From: Advenella sp. FME57
GTDB taxonomy: Bacteria > Pseudomonadota > Gammaproteobacteria > Burkholderiales > Burkholderiaceae_B
Direction of reading: 5' to 3'
NCBI RefSeq assembly: GCF_014897675.1
Contig: NZ_JABUXU010000001.1
Location: 124,001 to 188,000, forward strand
DNA length: 64,000 nt
The position numbers and the translations under genes are program-made. The notes below the pieces were generated by a model. The model was not told the origin of the DNA. It worked only from the letters and a program-made list of their open reading frames with translations, and did not search any database. This document shows positions 57,513-64,000 of the stretch, piece by piece (within the stretch, counting starts at the first letter, position 1; each line of letters starts with the position of its first letter).

Positions 57513-58106
57513 ATGACCGATCGTATTACACGTAAGCGCCAACGGACGCAAGCACACATCGCGCAGATCGCGGTGGCTTTGTTCGAAAAGCATGGCTACG
57601 AATCGGTCACCATGGAGCAAATAGCGACTGAATCTGACGTGGCGCGAGGAACGCTATATAACCATTTTGCTGTCAAAGATGCCGTACTGGTTTACTGGAT
57701 ACATACCCAATTGAGTGACGCGCTCGGGCCTCTGGTTAATCAGGTGCTGACTCGTTCCTCGTTTGTGGAGCGGGTGGCTATCATTTTGAACGCCTCTGCC
57801 GCCTGGTGGGAAAAGCATCAATCATTCGCCGCGCCCTACATTCGATACCGGTTTCATGGTTTGCCAGGAGGACAGGGCGCCGCACCATCAGACCTCATTC
57901 CGGTGTATGCGCAATTGATCAAGGCCGCGCAAAAAACGGACGAAATCGCTTCATTGATTCCGGCAGACCGGCTGGCCAGGTATCTGCACTATCTTTACCT
58001 GTCCGCGTTAATGGAGTGGCTGGCCGATCCGGAACAATCTTTAAGTCAGCAGTTCGCCCAGGCCTTCGATTTTTTCATGAATGGCGCCGATTCTGGCAAG
58101 AAGTAG
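57513..58106 (+). CDS. TetR-family transcriptional regulator
   Basis: A 197-residue repressor. The N-terminal helix-turn-helix is typical (AHIAQIAVALFEKHGYESVTMEQIATESDVARGTLYNHFAVKDAVL). The C-terminal ligand domain is Trp/Tyr/Leu-rich (AAWWEKHQSF, YLHYLYLSALMEWLA). ATG 57513 is chosen; the frame is open upstream through the operator and into the flavoenzyme gene, without family similarity. It sits between the divergent flavoenzyme and the lipid operon, which makes it the likely regulator of both. Confidence 0.93.
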   Translation: MTDRITRKRQRTQAHIAQIAVALFEKHGYESVTMEQIATESDVARGTLYNHFAVKDAVLVYWIHTQLSDALGPLVNQVLTRSSFVERVAIILNASAAWWEKHQSFAAPYIRYRFHGLPGGQGAAPSDLIPVYAQLIKAAQKTDEIASLIPADRLARYLHYLYLSALMEWLADPEQSLSQQFAQAFDFFMNGADSGKK

Positions 58107-58725
58107 AACGGGTGTCGGTGTTTCTGTTAGTTATCGGGCAAAACAATGCACTCCAGGCAGAAAATATGAGGCTTGGCTTTGACCGCTTGTATGGCGCATG
58201 GTGCGGCGGTAATTTTTAATCAATGATAAGAAGCGTAATCGGTGTAGTCGGGATTGCATTAACTACATGGTCCTAGAGGACACAGATGAGGCCGCTGGTG
58301 TATTGGGTAGAAAGTCAATAATCACTCGTCATCGTCACACGGTAGGCCCAACCAAATATATAACTTTACATAATATATATTATGCGAATATTAGAGCCAC
58401 GAAATCAACCCCAACCCATTAGCGTATAACAACAGAAAACCCTGATACAACCTTGAGGCTTGCCCGGATATTTGCACCAAGTGCCTTATTAAGCGCTTGC
58501 CATGTACACGGCTGCTGCACAATAACGCTGCCGGATCGATAATCACACAGCCCAAGGGTTCAAAACAATTGATCGCCTTTGCTTGGCACGCGGTGCGTAT
58601 ATGCCGATGGCTACCTGTAGCATTGCACCAAACATCTGAATACCGGCTATTATTATTGCAACTTAAAATACAACGCGTTCTTGCGCGGTCAATTAACAAG
58701 TGACATAAGTCACCTCACATCAATT
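58107..58725. other. 619-nt AT-rich intergenic region upstream of the lipid operon
   Basis: No protein is recognised; a minus-strand open frame at 58391-58699 has no familiar text. Visible structures are a 16-bp perfect palindrome CATAATATATATTATG (58369-58384) and GTGAC-N4-GTCAC (58700-58713), 12 nt before the next start codon. The gap is AT-richer than the surroundings and is likely to hold the operon promoter. Confidence 0.55.
58369..58384. promoter_or_regulatory. 16-bp perfect palindrome upstream of the lipid operon
   Basis: CATAATATATATTATG reads the same on both strands. It lies in the AT-richest part of the gap and includes TATAAT-like text. It may be an operator or promoter element; its AT content makes chance more likely than for the operator at 57462. 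Confidence 0.4.
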
Positions 58726-59514
58726 ATGGGTCAAGTCTTTCAATCGCTGTCCGCATCGCAAGTTATCCTATGGGGGCTGCTGTTTTTCGGCGGTATTTAC
58801 CTGGTCTTCGGTAGCATCACTTGGGCTTTGACCCGACATCTATTGCCGGCGCTGGGCCTTGGCCGCACTCTGGACCCACGCGCACTCACTGCCGCCCAAT
58901 TGCGCCATGAGTTTACCTGGTCTGGGTTGTCGGTTCTTATTTTTGGCATTGGCATGATTTTCCCCTGGGGGCTGCTCCAGCTGGGATGGGCCTCTTTGGA
59001 CCCGAATCCTTCCGGATGGCAGATTTTCCTTGAAATTCTCGTTCTTGCCATCTGGAACGACGCCCATTTCTGGCTCAACCACAGGCTGCTGCACACTCGG
59101 TGGCTGCGCCGGTTTCATTTGCCGCATCACCGCTCGGTGGTTACAACGCCGTTTGCCACCTATAGCTTTCATCCCATTGAAGCCCTCATGCTGGGCAATG
59201 TGATTCTGTTGCCCATGCTTTTACACGATTTCAGTTTCTGGGCGCTGTTTTCGGTTCCGCTGTTTAGCCTGTTCTTCAATTGTGTTGGCCATGCCAACTA
59301 CGATTTTTTCCCGGGCGTCTCTTATGCGCACTGGTTTGCTGCGAGCCGCCGCCATCACTTGCATCACGCCTGCTATAACGGCAATTACGGTTTTCAGTTC
59401 ACGTTCATGGACCGACTTTTTGGCACACGCCTTGAAGCGGATGCAGCGCGCACTGTCATTGACCGACTGGCAAAGCGCAAGCAGCCAGATTCGATGGGTG
59501 CGGGTACAAGATGA
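58726..59514 (+). CDS. fatty acid hydroxylase / sterol desaturase family membrane enzyme
   Basis: A 262-residue integral membrane di-iron enzyme. The eight-His pattern of the family is seen: HFWLNHRLLHT, RRFHLPHHRS, then HANYDFFP and RRHHLHHACYNGNYG. About four hydrophobic segments surround it. It hydroxylates or desaturates lipid chains; sterols are not expected in this organism. ATG 58726 is chosen, with no strong ribosome site. It is the first gene of the four-gene operon and overlaps the desaturase by 4 nt. Confidence 0.88.
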   Translation: MGQVFQSLSASQVILWGLLFFGGIYLVFGSITWALTRHLLPALGLGRTLDPRALTAAQLRHEFTWSGLSVLIFGIGMIFPWGLLQLGWASLDPNPSGWQIFLEILVLAIWNDAHFWLNHRLLHTRWLRRFHLPHHRSVVTTPFATYSFHPIEALMLGNVILLPMLLHDFSFWALFSVPLFSLFFNCVGHANYDFFPGVSYAHWFAASRRHHLHHACYNGNYGFQFTFMDRLFGTRLEADAARTVIDRLAKRKQPDSMGAGTR

Positions 59515-60482
59515 CGCTGCTGCATGATCAATCCGGTCCCAAACGTGGACCCGCTTGCCAGCGGCAATCTGGCCTGCCTCGATTGAAATATGCCAGAGAT
59601 TGGCAAAGCCTGCTGTACATGCTGGCATTACCGGCACTTGTGGTTTGGCAATGGATCTACGGCTTTTCTGTGCTGCTGTATCCAATCCTGCTGTTTCTAA
59701 CGTTGGGCATTGGCGTTATCCATCACAACCATACCCATCTGCGCATGTGGCACGGCAAGCGAGCCAACCGCTGTACTGATTTGCTTATTACGCTGTTGCA
59801 AGGACATCCGAGTTGCGTCTTTTTCCCGACGCATGTGGCTAATCATCATCGGCATAAACATAGTGAACGGGATATCGCGCGCACCTATCGGTTTGCCGCA
59901 GGCGACACCAATACCCTGCCCGGCTACGTGCTGCATCCGTTCCAGGCAATCGGTGTGCTGTATCCGGCCATTTATCATTGGCTTGGCAGATTACGTCGTC
60001 ATCAGCCGGGCGTCTGGCGCTATTGCTTGCGCCAGTACGCATTCTGGTTCCTGCTCTGGGCAACGCTGCTGACGATCAACCCGGGCAAAGCCATTCTGCT
60101 TGTCATTATCCCGCAGTTGCACGGGCTACACTGGTTACTGGCCACCAATTATCTGCAACACGCTCATGCCGACGGCTCTGTGCAAAGTCGCAAAACGCAA
60201 TTGCCACTTGCCTACGCCCGAAATTTCGAAGGATGGGTCAATCCCCTTCTATTTAATATCGGCCTGCACACCGCGCATCACGAACACTCCCGCGCCCACT
60301 GGTCGCTGCTGACGCGCTTGCACAAAAACCAGTATCGCAGCCAGGTTCATCCTGCATTGCTTGAACGCGGGCTGATAAGTTATATGATACGCACCTTTGT
60401 TAAGGGAACGCTCAACCCGCGCTTTCGCAGTCAATCGCTGATGTGTCCCCGCACCAATCACCTGCCCCCGCCCACTTCCTGA
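59511..60482 (+). CDS. fatty acid desaturase family protein
   Basis: A 323-residue membrane di-iron desaturase. His boxes are HHNHTH, ANHHRHKHS and LHTAHHEHSRAHW; QHAHAD may contribute further. Hydrophobic segments lie between boxes. Its start overlaps the previous stop (ATGA), and the ketosynthase gene starts 10 nt after its stop. It probably modifies a fatty chain before or after the step done by the next enzyme. The exact chain position cannot be read. Confidence 0.88.
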   Translation: MTLLHDQSGPKRGPACQRQSGLPRLKYARDWQSLLYMLALPALVVWQWIYGFSVLLYPILLFLTLGIGVIHHNHTHLRMWHGKRANRCTDLLITLLQGHPSCVFFPTHVANHHRHKHSERDIARTYRFAAGDTNTLPGYVLHPFQAIGVLYPAIYHWLGRLRRHQPGVWRYCLRQYAFWFLLWATLLTINPGKAILLVIIPQLHGLHWLLATNYLQHAHADGSVQSRKTQLPLAYARNFEGWVNPLLFNIGLHTAHHEHSRAHWSLLTRLHKNQYRSQVHPALLERGLISYMIRTFVKGTLNPRFRSQSLMCPRTNHLPPPTS

Positions 60483-60492
60483 TGGCCTGATT

Positions 60493-62481
60493 ATGCCTAT
60501 TCAATTTGACCAAGTGTTTTTGCAGCAAGCCAGTTATTTTTTACCTGGAGACCCGGTAGAGAACGAGCCGATGGACCAGTACATCGCACCGCTTAACCGT
60601 ATCTCCGGCCGGATCAAGCAGCGCATTCTTGCAGAAAATGGCATCAAGCAGCGTTATTACGCAATTGATTCCGACGGCAATACGACGCACTCCAATGCCA
60701 TGCTTGCATCTGCGGCGGTGACAGATTGCCTGCAACGAGGACAACTGACGCTGTCAGATATATCGCTGCTTGCCAGCGGCTCTTCCGGCGGCGACACGCT
60801 CATGCCGGGTTTTGCCAACATGATCCAGGGCCAGCTGTCTGCCCCGCCCATGGAAACGATATCAATCCACGGTATCTGTGCGGCCGGGGTTGCTGCCATT
60901 CAGGCAGTTGCCCAGGGTATACAGGCCGGCGCTCACACGCACGGCATCGCGGTGGCCAGCGAAATGCCGTCGCGTCTGTTCAAGCGTTCCCGGTTCGCCT
61001 CCCGTGGCTATGATGCCGATTTTGACGCGCATTTCCTGCGCTGGATGTTATCCGATGGCGCCGGCGCAGTCCTGTTGTCGGGCATCGACCAGGCGGGCAA
61101 ATCGATTCTGCCGGGCCTGCGCATCAGGCTCAAATGGATACACCAGCGCTCTTTCTCTGGTGACTATCCGGTCTGCATGCAATTGGGCTTGTCGGCCGAT
61201 CGCCAGCGTGGCCATCTTGACTATCCGTCCTGGGCAGATGCCGAAGCCGATGGCGCCCTGGCCCTGCGCCAGGACATCAGACTGTTGCCGCACCTGTTCG
61301 ATATCGGCATTCACGAATACGTCAAGCTGGTGCGCGACAAGTGGGTCGACCCCGCCCGCATCAGCCACTTTCTGTGCCATTATTCCTCTGAAAAATTCAT
61401 CCCGGTGGTCGAAGATCTGCTGGATCAGGCTGGTCTATCGATTGCCCGCGAACGCTGGTTCAGTAACCTGGCCTGGCGCGGCAATACCGGCGCTGCTTCA
61501 ATACTGATCATGCTGGCTGAATTTCTACAAACCAAAACGCTGACTGCCGGTGATCAGATCCTGTGCTATGTACCCGAATCAGGCCGGTTCATGACTGCCT
61601 ACATGCTGCTGGAAGTGGAGACAGACGATGCAGCATCAAGGCAGGACATGCTGTTGCGGTCACAACCAACCAACGCATATGTATCTGATGAACCCGCTGC
61701 GGCGTTCACTACCGGAATAGCTGGCCAGGCCCGATCGCAGGAGCTTTCGGACACCCTGGACGCCGAAGCGATCGGCCCGCCTCACGACCCGGCCCAGGCG
61801 CCACAAGGCCTGGCCCCGTTGCTGACTGAATTGGCCACAATTTGGCACGATTACCGCTCCCGGGTCTGGCGCACGCCCCTTGTCAGCGCATTACGGGAAC
61901 GCCGCTTTGACACGCAGGACTATATCAACTGGACGGCCCACTGGATTCCACAAGTACGCGAAGGCACCAAATGGATGCGCGAGGCAACCGGTTCGCTGTC
62001 GGGCCAGTACGCACCGCTGGCAGACCTGATCAACCTGCATGCGGGCGAAGAGCAAAATGATTTTCAAATCCTTTTCGAAGATTACCGCAAGGCGGGCGGA
62101 CCTGTAGCCGATATTGAAGCATTACGCCGCAACCCCGGCGGCGAAGCACTGAATGCCTATCTGCATGGCCTGGCCGCTACTGTCAACCCCATCGGGCTGC
62201 TGGGCGCCATCTACATTATTGAAGGGACGGGACAGCGAATTGTCCCTGCCCTGCTCCCATTGCTCAGGGCGAGCCTGCCGCTGCCGGCCGACGCCTTCCG
62301 GTTTCTGGAATATCATGGGCATAATGATCAGCATCATCTGCAGCGCTGGCTGGTTGCCGTGTCACTTGCGCTCGATTGCGACAATCGCGGCCGTGCCGAG
62401 CGCCAGATCGTGGATACTGCCCGGCGCACTGCTGCGCTTTATCTCATGCAATTTCATCATGCAAAAGAGTACGAATCGTGA
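60493..62481 (+). CDS. ketosynthase III fused to a haem-oxygenase-like (HDO) domain
   Basis: A 662-residue two-domain protein. Residues 1-375 have the KAS III (FabH-like) fold with the full catalytic triad: C129 in HGICAAG, H296 in LCHYSSEKF and N331 in RGNTGAAS. The His motif lacks the usual QAN. A linker (about 385-440) leads to residues 445-660, a TenA/HDO-type all-helical domain with candidate iron ligands in LHAGEEQNDF (H516, E519/E520), YIIEGTG (E577) and EYHGHNDQHH (H608, H610, H614, H615). HDO relatives such as UndA oxidatively decarboxylate fatty acids. Condensation followed by iron-dependent oxidation in one polypeptide is the inference. Confidence 0.82.
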   Translation: MPIQFDQVFLQQASYFLPGDPVENEPMDQYIAPLNRISGRIKQRILAENGIKQRYYAIDSDGNTTHSNAMLASAAVTDCLQRGQLTLSDISLLASGSSGGDTLMPGFANMIQGQLSAPPMETISIHGICAAGVAAIQAVAQGIQAGAHTHGIAVASEMPSRLFKRSRFASRGYDADFDAHFLRWMLSDGAGAVLLSGIDQAGKSILPGLRIRLKWIHQRSFSGDYPVCMQLGLSADRQRGHLDYPSWADAEADGALALRQDIRLLPHLFDIGIHEYVKLVRDKWVDPARISHFLCHYSSEKFIPVVEDLLDQAGLSIARERWFSNLAWRGNTGAASILIMLAEFLQTKTLTAGDQILCYVPESGRFMTAYMLLEVETDDAASRQDMLLRSQPTNAYVSDEPAAAFTTGIAGQARSQELSDTLDAEAIGPPHDPAQAPQGLAPLLTELATIWHDYRSRVWRTPLVSALRERRFDTQDYINWTAHWIPQVREGTKWMREATGSLSGQYAPLADLINLHAGEEQNDFQILFEDYRKAGGPVADIEALRRNPGGEALNAYLHGLAATVNPIGLLGAIYIIEGTGQRIVPALLPLLRASLPLPADAFRFLEYHGHNDQHHLQRWLVAVSLALDCDNRGRAERQIVDTARRTAALYLMQFHHAKEYES

Positions 62482-63398
62482 CGAACGACCACCCTGAATT
62501 TCTCAAAAAAGAACATAATCCTGAGGACCCGAGCCCATGGCTGGCATCCTACCTTGATCAAAGTACCCCGCTTCCCGATGAGGTCAAGCAGGCCTGGCTG
62601 GAAGATTCCAGCTCAAGTTCGCGCCAATATCTGCTGCCCTTTTTGCGGCCCCTGGCTCGCTTGTGCATTATTCTGATCCAGGTAGTCAAGACGTTTCTGC
62701 CAAGGCGCTGGGCCCAGTCTGCCCTGTTGCACCGCATCCTCGTGTGGGGACTCAAGCGTTTCGTATCACCACAAGCCAATTGGCTGATCTTGCGGCATTT
62801 TCATCTTGGGTCCCAGATCCTGGCTTTCATTGCGGCCAATTCACCAGCTCCTGTGTCGACAAGCCCATTGGAACCCGACACAATAGACGATCTGAAAGAT
62901 CACGTATTCGTCAAGCATGATATCAATCTCTACAACTTCGTCATCCGTCTGAATCAGGCCTTGCTTGATGCGGACAAGCGCCTGGGGCCGCTCGAGGATC
63001 CGGATTTTTCAATGTTGCATGAACCAACCATCCGCTTGCAGGACATGCCCAGGGCACGCAGCAATGTACTGGACCTGCAAAGCGCCATTGAACTGTTTAC
63101 CCCGCTGTATCAATTGCTGCTGACCGACAATGATTTCTGGCGAGCCGCCAACTCGTTGCAGCTTGATGAAACTATCGGGATATACGCGGCTCAGATCCTG
63201 CAGGCACCGGAACACCTGATGCTGGTTAACAATCATCACCCACTGGTGCCGATGTCCACCTTGCGTGCCGGACATCGGCTGGTGTTGCATGGCTTGTCAT
63301 CTGAAATGCTGCATTGCCTGTTGCTTCAGAAAAAACGGGAATACGAAGCAAAAAAAGCGGCTACACCCGCGCCCGTAGTTGCACAAGCCGAGCAATGA
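62478..63398 (+). CDS. protein of unknown function in the lipid operon
   Basis: A 306-residue protein with no family I can name with confidence. It starts at GTG 62478, which overlaps the preceding stop as GTGA, so it is translationally coupled. Residues about 45-115 are hydrophobic/amphipathic with basic residues (LARLCIILIQVVKTFLPRR and ILVWGLKRFV), suggesting membrane association. The middle and C-terminal part is soluble (DHVFVKHDINLYNFVIRLNQALLDAD). The tail is Ala/Pro/Lys-rich. It may be an accessory, acyl-binding or membrane-recruitment factor, which is speculation. Confidence 0.72.
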   Translation: MTNDHPEFLKKEHNPEDPSPWLASYLDQSTPLPDEVKQAWLEDSSSSSRQYLLPFLRPLARLCIILIQVVKTFLPRRWAQSALLHRILVWGLKRFVSPQANWLILRHFHLGSQILAFIAANSPAPVSTSPLEPDTIDDLKDHVFVKHDINLYNFVIRLNQALLDADKRLGPLEDPDFSMLHEPTIRLQDMPRARSNVLDLQSAIELFTPLYQLLLTDNDFWRAANSLQLDETIGIYAAQILQAPEHLMLVNNHHPLVPMSTLRAGHRLVLHGLSSEMLHCLLLQKKREYEAKKAATPAPVVAQAEQ

Positions 63399-63549
63399 TC
63401 CGGAATTTTTCGCTACCCACTTTTCGCGATCCGCATATTATCACCGGGTCTGTTTATAAACCCTCCATATGTCTTATTTGCAAGGGATGACCTAGTACGC
63501 ATCCTGACGCATATCGTCATGGCCATTGCTTTTTGGCGTACTTTCTATT

Positions 63550-64000
63550 TCATTTGGCATTGCCGATAGCGCGCAGCAGATCGACCATCACACGCTGGTC
63601 GTCAAGGACGAAATCAGTGGCCTGCGCTGGCGTCAGCGATAATAGCTCGCCATCGACGTTGCGCAGGAAGGACTGATAGTCGGGTTTGCGATTGATTGTC
63701 ATGAGCGCCTTGTTCAGTCGGTCTATGACAACTCCTGGCGTACCATGCGGCGCGGCAAGACTGTACCAGGTTGCCACCTGCGCATCAGGCACACCCGCCT
63801 CCTGCATGGTCGGCACATCCGGCAACAAGGGTGAGCGTTTGTCTGCGCCATACGCCAGCGCTTTCAGACGACCATCCTTGACATACTGGAGTGATGCCGA
63901 CAGATTCAGAAATGCCAGTTGCACCTGACCGCCCATCAGATCGGTAAGTGCAGGCGCTGCCCCGCTATAGGGTACATGTACCAGTTCGACCCCCGTTTTG
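63550..64000 (-). CDS. Bug/TctC-family solute receptor, partial
   Basis: The C-terminal part (about 149 residues) of a second Bug receptor; its start lies beyond the window edge. Recognisable text is LVHVPYSGAAPALTDLMGGQVQLAFLNLSASLQ, then LLPDVPTMQEAGVPDAQVATWYSLAAP. It is an orphan receptor in the visible sequence. It runs towards the lipid operon, converging across about 150 nt. Confidence 0.92.
   Translation of the reverse strand, partial: KTGVELVHVPYSGAAPALTDLMGGQVQLAFLNLSASLQYVKDGRLKALAYGADKRSPLLPDVPTMQEAGVPDAQVATWYSLAAPHGTPGVVIDRLNKALMTINRKPDYQSFLRNVDGELLSLTPAQATDFVLDDQRVMVDLLRAIGNAK

Noticed and set aside
58391-58699. A 102-codon minus-strand frame in the gap before the lipid operon
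   Set aside because: It has no recognisable domain or ribosome site, and its text is Cys/Arg-rich and unlike a real protein. It was kept only as a note.

Overview
The window looks like chromosomal DNA of a betaproteobacterium of the Burkholderiales, most likely family Alcaligenaceae (an Advenella- or Bordetella-like genus). This is inferred from Bug/TctC-type periplasmic receptors, a BktB-type thiolase, the surE-pcm-nlpD order, and NodT-family RND outer-membrane factors. No database search was possible, so the genus is a guess. About 58 protein genes are supported, none clearly broken. I saw no rRNA, tRNA, CRISPR array, insertion sequence or prophage.

The left third (1-25.6 kb) is mostly housekeeping: an LD-carboxypeptidase, the ABC-F protein YbiT, YigZ, a thioredoxin, a purine-type NCS2 permease, tsaD, plsY, surE-pcm-nlpD, a PolB-type exonuclease, a Spy-like protein, rlmD, argH, nadE, a PII protein, ubiC, an RluF-type pseudouridine synthase, a lipoprotein built on the SecD head domain, xthA, a BktB-type thiolase, a spermidine-synthase-like protein, and a three-gene ABC importer. 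Several intrinsic terminators separate these units.

The middle (26-49.6 kb) is transport and stress. It holds an adaptor-pump-outer membrane factor RND operon with a clear promoter, pdxJ directly behind it, a nitroreductase, a ChrA chromate transporter and a six-gene group-2 Mrp-type (Pha) cation/proton antiporter operon. It also holds one protein that joins an ECF sigma factor to an RskA-type anti-sigma factor, then an SDR, a Bug receptor, two small envelope proteins, an M23 peptidase, a LysR regulator with an aldo/keto reductase, and an Ohr-type protein.

The right end (49.8-63.4 kb) is the most unusual part. A second RND operon (minus strand) is followed by a CrtI-like flavin oxidoreductase that diverges from a TetR regulator across a 40-bp perfect-arm palindrome. 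After a 619-bp AT-rich gap comes a tightly packed four-gene operon: a fatty acid hydroxylase/sterol desaturase-type enzyme, a fatty acid desaturase, a ketosynthase III fused to a haem-oxygenase-like (HDO, UndA/TenA-fold) domain, and an unrecognised 306-residue protein. I propose that this is a regulated pathway for an unusual, possibly oxidatively decarboxylated lipid, perhaps exported by the neighbouring pump. The enzyme classes are read from motifs; the product and the export link are inference. The window ends inside another Bug receptor gene.
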